A stretch of 64,000 nt of DNA from Streptomyces fungicidicus (lineage in GTDB: Bacteria > Actinomycetota > Actinomycetes > Streptomycetales > Streptomycetaceae), in NCBI RefSeq assembly GCF_003665435.1, contig NZ_CP023407.1:3348001-3412000 (forward strand), written 5' to 3'. This document shows positions 18,049 through 26,415 of the stretch, piece by piece; within the stretch, counting starts at the first letter, position 1; each line of letters begins with the position of its first letter. The notes below the pieces were generated by a model, which was not told the DNA's origin, did not search any database, and saw nothing but the letters and a program-made list of their open reading frames with translations. The translations under genes and the position numbers were made by a program.

Positions 18049-18240
18049 ATGAGCGAGAAGAAGGCCACGCCCGCCCAGCCGCTGGACAACCAGATGCCCG
18101 TCCCGCCGGCCAAGGACGAGGCCATCGTCACGATGGACAACCAGATGCCCGCCCCGCCGGCCAAGACCGAACCCATCACCACGATGGACAACCAGATGCC
18201 CGCCCCGCCCGCTCTGGACCTGGACCGGGACGGCAAGTAG
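18049..18240 (+). CDS. afsS: AfsS, small repeat protein activating antibiotic production
   Basis: A 63-residue acidic/hydrophilic protein and the direct transcriptional target of AfsR. It has no known enzymatic domain; in S. coelicolor extra copies raise actinorhodin and undecylprodigiosin production through pathway regulators. Three copies of the hallmark repeat T-x-x-DNQMP-x-x-PA are visible (DNQMPVPPAK, DNQMPAPPAK, DNQMPAPPAL), spaced 17 residues apart. The second of two close ATGs (18049) is used because AAGGAG lies nine bases before it and it gives exactly the 63 residues known for AfsS; the first ATG at 18043 is only three bases from the ribosome site. A strong hairpin follows the stop. 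Confidence 0.95.
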   Translation: MSEKKATPAQPLDNQMPVPPAKDEAIVTMDNQMPAPPAKTEPITTMDNQMPAPPALDLDRDGK

Positions 18241-18260
18241 ACCGCTTTCCCGCACGGGGA

Positions 18261-18299
18261 TCGGCCGCGGCGGCGCGGAGGGGGAGCCGCCGCGGCCGA
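18261..18299. terminator. Hairpin terminator between afsS and the convergent gene
   Basis: A perfect 14-base-pair stem (TCGGCCGCGGCGGC and its complement) encloses an 11-base loop, 21 bases after the afsS stop. There is no T tract, as is usual in Streptomyces. It can serve both afsS and the convergent exported-protein gene. Confidence 0.75.
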
Positions 18300-18336
18300 G
18301 GTGCGTCCGGGGAACCGCGACTCCGGCTCCCAGCGG

Positions 18337-18867
18337 TCAGCGGGCCGGCGGGGCGTACGGGTCCGGGGCGCAGTCGGCGATGCGGGGGAGGTTCGTGCTG
18401 TCCTCGACGTCCACCTGTGCCGTCACCGTGGCGTTCGCGGGTACGTCGACCTCCTCGGAACGGGAGACGACCTCGGCGCCGGTCGAGTCCCGGAAGGTCA
18501 ACGTGACCGTGAAGACGCCGGCGGACGCGTTCGGGTTGGTGACCTCCACGGTCGCGTACGGGGTCTTCGCCGACGCGCAGCCGACCAGCTCCACCGTGGC
18601 GTCCTGGGGGGACATCGACGCGCTGCCGCCGCTCCCGCCGCTGCCCGAGGTGCCGTAGTCGTAGTCGTCGTCATCGTCGTCGTAGTCGCGGTGCGTGCCG
18701 CCGCCCGAGCTCGACGAGTCGTGGTTCTGGCTGGAGCTGCTGCAGCCGCCCCCTCCCCCGTCGCCGTGGCCGCCGCCGTGGCCGCGGCCGGTCGAGAAGC
18801 CGGTGAGCGCCAGGACGACCAGGGCCGAGACCGCGGTGAGCCTGAGTGTGTTCCCCCGAGAGTTCAT
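18337..18867 (-). CDS. Exported protein with Gly/Ser/Asp-rich linker and beta-sandwich domain
   Basis: A 176-residue exported protein, positionally the gene between afsS and afsK in S. coelicolor (SCO4424, from memory). A signal peptide (LRLTAVSALVVLALTGFSTG) is followed by a low-complexity stretch of His/Gly, a Cys-Ser-Ser-Ser-Ser run, and six or more aspartates (DYDDDDDDYDYG). The last 90 residues (DATVELVGCASAKTPYATVEVTNPNASAGVFTVTLTF) look like an immunoglobulin-type beta sandwich of the FxLYD kind. The ATG at 18867 is preferred over 18891 because the signal peptide starts there. Function is unknown; the gene is convergent with afsS and lies downstream of afsK. Confidence 0.75.
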   Translation of the reverse strand: MNSRGNTLRLTAVSALVVLALTGFSTGRGHGGGHGDGGGGGCSSSSQNHDSSSSGGGTHRDYDDDDDDYDYGTSGSGGSGGSASMSPQDATVELVGCASAKTPYATVEVTNPNASAGVFTVTLTFRDSTGAEVVSRSEEVDVPANATVTAQVDVEDSTNLPRIADCAPDPYAPPAR

Positions 18868-19040
18868 GGCCGCCAGGCTAGCGATCTCCATGTCACGGAC
18901 ATGTCACCGCATGGCGACCGTCCCGTACCCGGCGTAGCGTCGGCCGTGGGAGCCGCGAACGCGCCGCCCCCGCAGCGGCGGCCGCCGTCCGACGAACCCT
19001 TCCGTGCAGCCCGGCACGACGGCCGTCCCGCGACCCCCGC

Positions 19041-21413
19041 CTACGCCGTACGGGCCGTCCCCGTCCCCTTCTCCGCGTCCAGCGCGTACACGCAGCGGTC
19101 CTTGCTGCACGCGTACACCACGCCGTCCCGGACCACCGGGGAGCCGGTGATCTCACCGCCGGTCGCCAGCTTCCACCTCAGCCGGCCGTCGTCGGCCTTG
19201 AGGGTGTACAGCAGGTGGTCGCTGGAGCCGAAGTGGATGCGGCCCTCGGCGACCGCGGGCGCGCCCACGATCTCGCCGCCCGACTGGAAGCGCCACTTGG
19301 GCGTGCCCGTGACCGCGTCCAGCGTGTAGAGCCCCTTGCCGCTGCCCACGTGGACATGGCCGGCGGCGACCAGGACGGGCTCCGTGGAGGCGCGGGACTC
19401 GGTGGCGATGCGCCAGCGGTCGCGGCCGTCGGTGGCGTCGAGGGCGTAGACCGTGCCGAGGTAGTCGGCGAGGTAGACGCCGCCGCCGGTGACCGCGGGG
19501 CCGGTGACGAAGGCGGGCGGGGCGAGGAAGACCGCCGGGGCCTCGAAGTGCCAGCGGACGTGCCCGGAGGCGGTCTCCAGGGCGAGGACGCGGGTGCCGG
19601 CGCAGACGTAGACGTAGCCGTCGGAGGCGTGGGTGACCCGGACCGGCACCCCGCCGCAGGAGGCGGCGTCGCCGATGGGGTACGACCAGCGCTCGTCTCC
19701 GGTGCGGGCGTCCAGCGCGCGCAGCCGGGCGTCCTGCCAGACGTAGACGGTGCCCTCGTGCAGGGCGGGGCCGGCCTCCGGGGACTCGAAGTCGGTCTGG
19801 CAGCCGCCGACCTCCCACAGCTTCTGCCCGGTGGACGCCTCCCACCCCTGGACGCCGCCGCCGCGCGTGCCGGTGACGACGGTGCCGCGGTCGGCCTTGA
19901 GGGAGTACACCCAGGCGTCCGTGGACAGCCGCCACAGGTCGCCGCCCTCGCGGGCGTCGAGGGCGAAGAGGGTGGGTCCGTCGGAGGCGTGGATACGGCC
20001 GTCGGCGACCGCCATCGACCAGGCGACGTCACGGGTCTTGAAGCGGCGCCGGCCGGTGGCGACGTCGAGGGCGTGCACCTCGAAGGAGGTGACGTAGACG
20101 AGGTCGCCGTCGACGGCGGGGGTGCCCCAGACGTCGTTGGACATGCGGAAGCGCCACGGGCGCCAGCCGCCGGGCTGCTCCGGCGGCGCCACGGGCGCCG
20201 GCACGGCCGGGTCGGCGCCGTTGACGCCGGGGCGGGGCTTGGACCAGACGGCGGCGAGGGCGGCCTCGGGCGGGGGCGCCTTGACGGCGGCCGCGCGCGT
20301 GTCGGCGACGCGCGGGCCGGGTCCGATGGGCATCGCCGCGCCCGCCAGCCGTACCGGGCCGTCGGGGGCGCCGGTGGGGGCGCCCACCGGAGCGCCCACC
20401 GGCGCGGGCATGGACGGCAGCGGCGGGACGACCGGGTCGTGCGGGGGCGGCGGCGGTACGTGGGGGCGGGCCCCGCCGGCGCTGCGGCCGGATCCGTGCA
20501 CGGGTCTGGGCGCCGGACGGCCGCCCCGGCGGGTCTCGATCAGGCTCACCGCCCGCTCGGGCAGCCACGCCGACGCCGTACCGCTGTCGTCGGAGCCGGA
20601 GCCGAACAGGTGCGGGGCGAGCTGGGCCTGGAGGTCGGCCGGGTTGGGCCGGGCGGTGGCCTCCATCTGCATGCACGCCTCGATGAGCGGGCGCAGTTCG
20701 TCCGGGAGGCCGTCGAGGTCGGGGCCCTCGCGCAGCAGCATGAAGACGGTCTCGACCGGGTTGGCGCCGTGGAAGGGAGGGTGTCCCGTGGCGGCGAAGA
20801 CGAGCATCGAGCCGAGCGAGAAGACGTCGCTCGCGCCGGTGACGCTGCGGGAGTCCTTGGCCTGCTCCGGGGACATGTAGGCGGGCGTCCCGACGGCGAC
20901 GTTGGTCATCGTCAGCCGGGTGTTCGACACTCCGGAGGCGATGCCGAAGTCGATCACCCGGGGGCCGTCCTCGACGACGAGGACGTTGGAGGGCTTCAGG
21001 TCGCGGTGGACGAGCCCCGCGCCGTGGATCGACTGGAGCGCCTCCGCGACGCCCGCCGCGAGCCAGCGCACCGCCTGGGCCGGGAGCGGCCCGCACTCGT
21101 TCACTATCTCCTCGAGCGAGGGCGCGGGAACGTACGCGGTGGCCAGCCACGGCACGGCGGCGCGCGGGTCGGCGTCCACCACGGCCGCCGTGTAGAAACC
21201 GGAGACCGCGCGGGCCGCCTCGACCTCGCGGGTGAAGCGGACCCGGAACAGCTGGTCCTCGGCCAGCTCCGTCCGGACCGTCTTGATAGCCACCCGCCGG
21301 CCGGACGCCGAACGCGCCAGATAGACCAGCCCCATGCCGCCGGCTCCCAGCCGTCCCAGCACCTCGAACGGCCCGATACGCCGCGGATCGTGCTGTGTCA
21401 GCTGATCCACCAC
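19041..21413 (-). CDS. afsK: AfsK, Ser/Thr kinase with PQQ-type beta-propeller sensor
   Basis: A 790-residue kinase that autophosphorylates and phosphorylates AfsR. The N-terminal kinase domain (about 12-280) has Gly loop [12 protein letters not shown], Lys 44 (VAIKTV), HRDLKPSN with Asp 138, and DFG at 155-157. Counting from the GTG at 21413, Thr 168 falls in the activation loop ([21 protein letters not shown]), the residue known as the AfsK autophosphorylation site; this supports both identity and start. A Pro/Gly/Ala linker (about 310-430) leads to a C-terminal propeller of repeated WR-L/A-T-G-G-I/V-x-G-S-P-V-V units, thought to sense ligand. A GGGAGGTGG ribosome site precedes the GTG. It is upstream of the small exported-protein gene and downstream of kbpA. 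Confidence 0.95.
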   Translation of the reverse strand: MVDQLTQHDPRRIGPFEVLGRLGAGGMGLVYLARSASGRRVAIKTVRTELAEDQLFRVRFTREVEAARAVSGFYTAAVVDADPRAAVPWLATAYVPAPSLEEIVNECGPLPAQAVRWLAAGVAEALQSIHGAGLVHRDLKPSNVLVVEDGPRVIDFGIASGVSNTRLTMTNVAVGTPAYMSPEQAKDSRSVTGASDVFSLGSMLVFAATGHPPFHGANPVETVFMLLREGPDLDGLPDELRPLIEACMQMEATARPNPADLQAQLAPHLFGSGSDDSGTASAWLPERAVSLIETRRGGRPAPRPVHGSGRSAGGARPHVPPPPPHDPVVPPLPSMPAPVGAPVGAPTGAPDGPVRLAGAAMPIGPGPRVADTRAAAVKAPPPEAALAAVWSKPRPGVNGADPAVPAPVAPPEQPGGWRPWRFRMSNDVWGTPAVDGDLVYVTSFEVHALDVATGRRRFKTRDVAWSMAVADGRIHASDGPTLFALDAREGGDLWRLSTDAWVYSLKADRGTVVTGTRGGGVQGWEASTGQKLWEVGGCQTDFESPEAGPALHEGTVYVWQDARLRALDARTGDERWSYPIGDAASCGGVPVRVTHASDGYVYVCAGTRVLALETASGHVRWHFEAPAVFLAPPAFVTGPAVTGGGVYLADYLGTVYALDATDGRDRWRIATESRASTEPVLVAAGHVHVGSGKGLYTLDAVTGTPKWRFQSGGEIVGAPAVAEGRIHFGSSDHLLYTLKADDGRLRWKLATGGEITGSPVVRDGVVYACSKDRCVYALDAEKGTGTARTA

Positions 21414-21592
21414 TTGCCTGCCACCTCCCCGTACGAGTCGCGCCACCACCTGTGCGCGACCGTAGTGCAGCGTCTCACCACCGCACCGCCGCGGCGGCAC
21501 GCCCCCCGATTGTTCCTGTCCGGGCCCCCGGTTGCGAACCGGCCGACAAATAGGATGTCCAGGTTTTCATACGACACAGGGGGAGAAACGGC

Positions 21593-22330
21593 TCAGCGGC
21601 GCAGCAGTGCGAAGGACGCACCCTGATTGTCGGTGACGACGGCCGCGGTGCCGTAGGAGGTCTCGAAGGGCGGAACCTGAACCCGGCCGCCGAGCCGGAC
21701 CACCTCCGCCACGGCGGCCCCGGGGTCCTCGACGGCGAAGTGGACGAGGAAGTGGGGCGGCATCTCGGCGGCGAAGACGTCGGTGACGGGGGCGCGGCCG
21801 AAGTCGGGCTCGGCGTCCGGGCCGAACAGGGCGTCGTGGAAGAGGCCGCCGTAGAAGGTGTTGGCCGCCGCGGTGTCCCGGGTGTACAGCTCGACCCAGG
21901 CGAAGGCGCCCGGCTGGTGACGGCGGCCGAAGCCGGGGGCGGACGCGCCCTGCCAGAGGGAGAACACGGCGCCGTCGGGGTCGGTGACCAGCGCGGTGAC
22001 GCCGAGGTCGCCGAAGTGCCGGGGCGGGGCGACGACCCGCCCGCCGGCCGCCAGGATCCGCCGGCACAGGGCTCCGGCGTCCGGGGTGGCGAAGGACACC
22101 GTCCACACGGAGGGCAGCCGGCCGTCCGTCTTGCGGACCAGGGAGGCGACGGGTTCCCCGTCCTTCAGGGCCCGCACGGAGCCCTGCGGCTGGTCCTCGA
22201 AGGTCCACCCGAAGAGCTCGCCGTAGAAGCGCTTCCCCGCCGCCACATCAGGAAGCTGCGCGTCCACCCAGCAGGGGGTGCCCTCCGGGTACTCCGGCGC
22301 CCTGTACTCCGATGCCCTGTTTTCGGCCAT
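21593..22330 (-). CDS. kbpA: KbpA-like AfsK-binding protein with two VOC domains
   Basis: A 245-residue cytoplasmic protein built of two glyoxalase/bleomycin-resistance (VOC) modules: the first from about 20 (PCWVDAQLPDVAAGKRFYGELFGW) and the second from about 140 (AFAWVELYTRDTAAANTFYGGLF). In S. coelicolor the gene just upstream of afsK encodes KbpA, a protein of this size that binds the unphosphorylated kinase domain of AfsK and inhibits its autophosphorylation; identity here rests on position, size and orientation. Metal-binding residues are not complete by eye, consistent with a binding rather than enzymatic role. It ends 180 bases before the afsK start, and a promoter for afsK alone is possible. 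Confidence 0.75.
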   Translation of the reverse strand: MAENRASEYRAPEYPEGTPCWVDAQLPDVAAGKRFYGELFGWTFEDQPQGSVRALKDGEPVASLVRKTDGRLPSVWTVSFATPDAGALCRRILAAGGRVVAPPRHFGDLGVTALVTDPDGAVFSLWQGASAPGFGRRHQPGAFAWVELYTRDTAAANTFYGGLFHDALFGPDAEPDFGRAPVTDVFAAEMPPHFLVHFAVEDPGAAVAEVVRLGGRVQVPPFETSYGTAAVVTDNQGASFALLRR

Positions 22331-22452
22331 GCCGCCAACGTAACCGCGTCGCGCGCAGGCCGCAGACCAGGCACACCGGCCTCCGCGGACCCGCGCACCC
22401 CATTTGCAGTCGGCCGAATAGCGCCCCGATCGCCCGTCGGTAAGCTGACGGC

Positions 22453-23100
22453 ATGACAGGACAAGTGCGTACCGTCGACGGCCGCGTGGCCGGCCGGCGT
22501 GGGCAGGCGACCCGGCAGAAGCTGCTCGACTGCCTCAGCGAGATGCTCAGCTCCTCCCCCTACCGGGACGTCAAAGTCATCGATGTCGCGCGGAAGGCGG
22601 GCACCTCGCCCGCGACCTTCTACCAGTACTTCCCGGACGTCGAGGGCGCCGTCCTGGAGATCGCCGAGCACATGGCCGCGGACAGCGCCGCGTTGGGCGA
22701 GCTGCTGGAGGGCCGTTCCTGGGCGGGGAAGGCCGGCTGGCAGACGGCCCAGGAACTCGTCGACGGGTTCCTGGAGTTCTGGCGGAAGCACGACGCGATC
22801 CTGCGGGTCGTGGACCTCGGCGCGGCCGAGGGCGACAAGCGCTTCTACAAGCTCCGCATGAAGATCCTCAACTCGGTGAACGGCTCGCTGGCCGACTCGG
22901 TCGCCGAGCTGCAGGCCAAGGGGCGGATCGACAAGGACGTGAATCCCGCCGCGATCGCCGGCTCCCTGGTCGCCATGCTGGCCGCCGTCGCGTCCCACCA
23001 GAAAGGTTTCTCCTCCTGGGGCGTCAAGCAGGCGGAGCTCAAACCGAACCTGGCGCTGCTGGTGCATCTGGGGGTCACCGGCAAGAAGCCGGCGAAGTAG
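22453..23100 (+). CDS. TetR-family transcriptional regulator
   Basis: A 215-residue TetR-type repressor. The N-terminal HTH region (RQKLLDCLSEMLSSSPYRDVKVIDVARKAGTSPATFYQYFPD) is canonical, and the rest is a helical ligand-binding domain. It is divergent from kbpA, with only 122 bases between the starts. TAAGCT at 22441-22446 could be a -10 box only six bases before the ATG, implying a leaderless transcript, but the -35 is poor. The next gene follows after 228 bases. Neither the ligand nor the target is evident. Confidence 0.88.
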   Translation: MTGQVRTVDGRVAGRRGQATRQKLLDCLSEMLSSSPYRDVKVIDVARKAGTSPATFYQYFPDVEGAVLEIAEHMAADSAALGELLEGRSWAGKAGWQTAQELVDGFLEFWRKHDAILRVVDLGAAEGDKRFYKLRMKILNSVNGSLADSVAELQAKGRIDKDVNPAAIAGSLVAMLAAVASHQKGFSSWGVKQAELKPNLALLVHLGVTGKKPAK

Positions 23101-23328
23101 CCGCCCGGCCCCCGTCCACGCGCCGGCGCACCCTGTCACGCACGTCCAAGTCCTGTCATACGGGCGGCGGTTCACTCCGGTGGGCCGCCGCCCGTCGCGT
23201 TCCGGGCGGCGCTGCCGGATGGTGAGGAGGGAACAGACCACCGCACGCACCGCGTTGTGCTCCAGGAGGCGAGCCGACCGCAGGCCCGAGTGAACGCCCC
23301 GGCACACACGTCGCAGGAGGAACCCGGA

Positions 23329-23754
23329 ATGGCCCTGACCCGCGAAGAGCGCGAACAGTTCCTGGCCGAGCCGCACATCGCGGCGCTCTCGGTAAACGCG
23401 GGCGGTGGCCGCGCCCCGCTCACCGTGCCCATCTGGTACCAGTACGCGCCCGGCGGCGACGTATGGATCATGACCGGCCTGGACTCGCGCAAGAACCGGC
23501 TGATCGGTGCGGCGGGGCGGTTCTCGCTGATGGTCGACCGCGTCACGCCCACCATCCGCTACGTCTCCGTCGAGGGCCCCGTCCTCGGGACGGAGCCCGC
23601 CACCGTCGAACGGCTGCGGGAGATGGCCGCGCGCTATCTGCCGGCCGGCAAGGTGGACGGGTACGTCGACTTCGCCTGGAAGAGCCACGGCGAGCAGGTG
23701 ATCGTCCGGATGCGGCCGGAGCGGTGGGTGTCGTCGGATCTCGGATCGGTGTGA
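23329..23754 (+). CDS. Pyridoxamine 5'-phosphate oxidase-like split-barrel protein
   Basis: A 141-residue flavin-binding split beta-barrel protein. The pattern LAEPHIAALSVNAGGGRAPLTVPIWYQYAPGGDVWIMT, then RFSLMVDRVTPTIRYVSVEGPV, is typical of small FMN- or F420-binding members (FDOR-like) in actinobacteria. It is far shorter than true PdxH and lacks its C-terminal substrate motif. A clear CAGGAGG lies eight bases before the ATG. Its C-terminal residues and stop come 29 bases before another split-barrel gene on the same strand, so the two may be cotranscribed. Substrate and cofactor (FMN or F420) are undecided. Confidence 0.8.
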   Translation: MALTREEREQFLAEPHIAALSVNAGGGRAPLTVPIWYQYAPGGDVWIMTGLDSRKNRLIGAAGRFSLMVDRVTPTIRYVSVEGPVLGTEPATVERLREMAARYLPAGKVDGYVDFAWKSHGEQVIVRMRPERWVSSDLGSV

Positions 23755-23783
23755 GCGCGGCCGTTCCGGACGACAATCGGGGG

Positions 23784-24449
23784 ATGGAACCCGATCTTCA
23801 CGAGTTGCTGAGGTCGCTGCGGGTGTGGGACCCGGAGACCACCGACCTGCCGGCGTTCGACCCGGCCGCCGCTCCCGCCGCACCGCTGCCCCTGTTCACG
23901 CGGTGGTTCGCCGAGGCGGCGGCGGCCGGGCAGGCCGAGCCGCACACCATGTCCCTGGCCACGGCGGACGCGGACGGGCTGCCGGACGTACGGATCGTGA
24001 CGCTGCACGGCGCGGACGACGGCGGCTGGTCCTTTGCCACCCACGCGCACAGCCGCAAGGGGGGCCACCTCGCCGCCCGCCCGTATGCCGCGCTGGCCTT
24101 CTACTGGCCGGTGCTGGGCCGCCAGGTGCGGGTGCGCGGCCCCGTCCGGACGGCGTCGGCCGAGGAGGCGCAGGCCGATCTGCACGCCCGGTCCACCGGG
24201 GCGCTGGCCGCCGCGCTGACCGGCACGCAGAGCGGGCCGCTCGGCTCGCCCGAGGAGCTGGCACGGGCCTCGGAGGCCGCCTGGGAGCGGGCGCGGCGGG
24301 AGCCGGACGCCCCGGCGCCGTCGTGGACCCTGTACCGGCTGCGGGCGGACGAGGTGGAGTTCTTCCAGGGCGAGGCCCGGCGGCGGCACGTACGGCTGCG
24401 CTACCGGCGCTCCGGGGCGGGCTGGGTCAGGGAGTCCCTGTGGCCGTGA
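23784..24449 (+). CDS. PdxH paralogue (pyridoxine/pyridoxamine 5'-phosphate oxidase-like)
   Basis: A 221-residue protein with the full PdxH architecture: an N-terminal helix (TRWFAEAAAAGQ), FMN-site segments THAHSRKGGHL and LGRQVRVRGPV, and the C-terminal dimer and substrate region FFQGEARRRHVRLRY. The last corresponds to FWQG...RLHDRLRY of the second PdxH-like gene at 52006; the Arg and His positions are kept. It may oxidise pyridoxamine phosphate or a related amine, but the presence of a more canonical pdxH in the window makes a diverged role likely. GACAAT six bases before the ATG could be a -10 of a leaderless transcript. Its last 23 bases overlap the end of the convergent GNAT gene. Confidence 0.8.
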   Translation: MEPDLHELLRSLRVWDPETTDLPAFDPAAAPAAPLPLFTRWFAEAAAAGQAEPHTMSLATADADGLPDVRIVTLHGADDGGWSFATHAHSRKGGHLAARPYAALAFYWPVLGRQVRVRGPVRTASAEEAQADLHARSTGALAAALTGTQSGPLGSPEELARASEAAWERARREPDAPAPSWTLYRLRADEVEFFQGEARRRHVRLRYRRSGAGWVRESLWP

Positions 24450-25047
24450 CGGCCGGGGGAGGGGGCTCCGGGTCGGTGGCCAGGCGGGCGTGCACATGGG
24501 CGTCGCGGAAGGCGTCGCGGCGGCCGGCCGCGAGGATCGCCCCGCGCCTGGTCCCCTCGGGACGGAAGCCGCACCGCCCGGCGATCCGGCAGGAGACGTC
24601 GTGTCCGACGGCGTGGTCCAGCTCCAGCCGGTGCAGTCCGAGCCCGGTGAACGCCCACCGGGCGGTGAGCAGCAGCGCCCGGGTGGCGATGCCCCGGCCA
24701 CGGGCCTCGGGGAGCACCCAGTAGCCGACCGTGCCACGCCGCAGCACCGGGTGGATCTCGTTGACGCCGATGTGTCCCAGCGCCGTGCCGCCGACCGCGT
24801 CGGCGATCCGGAAGGACGCCGCCGTGCCGTCCGCGTCCCGCCGCGCGACCCGGCGGAGCGACTCCCGGGCGGCGTCCGGACCGGTGACCGGCCGGTACGG
24901 GGTGTTCCAGCGCTGGAACTCCGGGTCCGTGAGGCCGCGCAGCCACACCTCGACGTCGGCCCCGGAGTCCGCGTCCCAGGGGCGCAACAGCAGTCCGTAC
25001 CCGTGGAGTTCGGACAGGGGCCGGGGTCGTTCGGATGAGGAGGGCAT
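24427..25047 (-). CDS. GNAT-family N-acetyltransferase
   Basis: A 206-residue acetyltransferase of the RimJ/RimL-like GNAT branch. The core shows LLLRPWDADS at the start of the domain, the acetyl-CoA pyrophosphate loop LPEARGRGIATRAL near residue 110, and GLHRLELDHAVGHDVSCRIAGRCGF, typical for the last strand and helix. Such proteins acetylate protein N-termini or small amines. The ATG at 25047 is used; a GTG at 25074 would add nine residues, and neither has a visible ribosome site. The 3' end overlaps the PdxH-like gene by 23 bases on the other strand. Confidence 0.85.
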   Translation of the reverse strand: MPSSSERPRPLSELHGYGLLLRPWDADSGADVEVWLRGLTDPEFQRWNTPYRPVTGPDAARESLRRVARRDADGTAASFRIADAVGGTALGHIGVNEIHPVLRRGTVGYWVLPEARGRGIATRALLLTARWAFTGLGLHRLELDHAVGHDVSCRIAGRCGFRPEGTRRGAILAAGRRDAFRDAHVHARLATDPEPPPPAVTATGTP

Positions 25048-25125
25048 GGGGTCATTCAACCGCGCGATCCCCACAGTCGTGATCGATCCGCAACCAATTC
25101 CGGTCTTGACCGAGACCCATCAACC

Positions 25126-26373
25126 GTGAGCGTGATTACGCTCGCGCTCATGGTCGACACCCCCGACACCCCCGACACCCCCACGCCCGCGTCCGCGCGG
25201 CCCGCCGAGGCGGACCGGACGGACCGCCCCGTCTACGTGATCGGCGGCGGCCCGGGCGGACTCTCCGTCGCGTACGCCCTGCGCGCCCGGGGGATACGGG
25301 CCGTCGTCCTGGAACGGTCCGACCGGGTGGGCAGTTCCTGGCGGCGCCACTACGACCGGCTGCGCCTGCACACCACCCGCCGTCTGTCCGCGCTGCCCGG
25401 TCTGCCGATGCCGCGCCGGTTCGGACGGTGGGTGGCCCGTGACGACGTGGTCCGGTACCTGGAGAAGTACGCCGAGCACCACCGCCTGGAGATCGTCACC
25501 GGCGTCGAGGTGTCGCGGGTCGAGCGCACCCCCGACGGCACCGGCTGGCTGCTGCACGCCACCGGCGGCCGTGAGCTGACCGGCGCCGCGGTCGTCGTCG
25601 CCACGGGCTACAACCACACGCCGCGCCTTCCGGACTGGCCCGGCCGCGACACCTACGACGGCGAGTTCCTGCACGCGTCGGAGTACCGCAACGCCGAGCC
25701 CTTCGCCGGCCGCGACGTGCTCGTCGTGGGCGTCGGCAACACGGGGGCCGAGATCGCCGTGGACCTGGTGGAGGGGGGCGCCTCGCGGGTGCGGCTGGCG
25801 GTCCGCACTCCCCCGCACATCGTGCGCCGCTCGACCGCGGGCTGGCCCGCCCAGTACTCGGGGGTCCTGGTGCGCCGGCTGCCGGTCGGCCTCGTCGACC
25901 GGCTGTGCCGGGTGCAGGCGAAGGTCGCGATGCCGGACCTGTCGGCCCACGGCCTCCCGCTCCCCGACGCCGGGCTCTACACCCGGGTGCGGCAGGGGGC
26001 GGTACCGGTGCAGGACGTCGGTCTGATCGACGCCGTGCGCAAGGGAGCGGTGGAGGTCGTGGCCGCGGTGGAGGGCTTCGAGGAGGGCGAGGTCGTCCTG
26101 GCCGGCGGGGACCGGATCCGCCCGGACGCGATCGTGGCGGCCACCGGGTACGACCGCGGCCTGGAGAGCCTGGTGGGCGCGCTCGGCGTCCTCGACAACC
26201 GCGGCAGGCCCGTCGTCCACGGCGGCCGCGCGCCGAAGCAGGCCCCCGGCCTCTACTTCACGGGGTTCACCAACCCCATCAGCGGCAACCTCCGCGAACT
26301 GGCCCTGGACGCCGAACGCATAGCCCGCGCGGTGGCCCGCACCACCCCGTCCCCCTCCCGCCTCCCGGCCTAG
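25126..26373 (+). CDS. Flavin-containing monooxygenase (NAD(P)/FAD-dependent)
   Basis: A 415-residue flavoprotein monooxygenase of the FMO/YUC kind. The FAD Rossmann motif GGGPGGLS is near residue 40, followed by the conserved DRVGSSWRRHYDRLRLHT. The NADPH motif GVGNTGAE is near 205 and the late ATGYDRGLESL near 340. Such enzymes oxygenate nucleophilic N or S atoms, or ketones as Baeyer-Villiger enzymes. The start is uncertain: GTG at 25126 or ATG at 25150, with no ribosome site for either; the extra residues before the Rossmann fold are a Thr/Pro repeat (DTPDTPDTPTP). The MFS gene is convergent, 42 bases away. Confidence 0.85.
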   Translation: MSVITLALMVDTPDTPDTPTPASARPAEADRTDRPVYVIGGGPGGLSVAYALRARGIRAVVLERSDRVGSSWRRHYDRLRLHTTRRLSALPGLPMPRRFGRWVARDDVVRYLEKYAEHHRLEIVTGVEVSRVERTPDGTGWLLHATGGRELTGAAVVVATGYNHTPRLPDWPGRDTYDGEFLHASEYRNAEPFAGRDVLVVGVGNTGAEIAVDLVEGGASRVRLAVRTPPHIVRRSTAGWPAQYSGVLVRRLPVGLVDRLCRVQAKVAMPDLSAHGLPLPDAGLYTRVRQGAVPVQDVGLIDAVRKGAVEVVAAVEGFEEGEVVLAGGDRIRPDAIVAATGYDRGLESLVGALGVLDNRGRPVVHGGRAPKQAPGLYFTGFTNPISGNLRELALDAERIARAVARTTPSPSRLPA

Positions 26374-26415
26374 CCACGCACGCGCGGTGCTCCGCCGGGA
26401 GGGAAGGCGGGTCGT

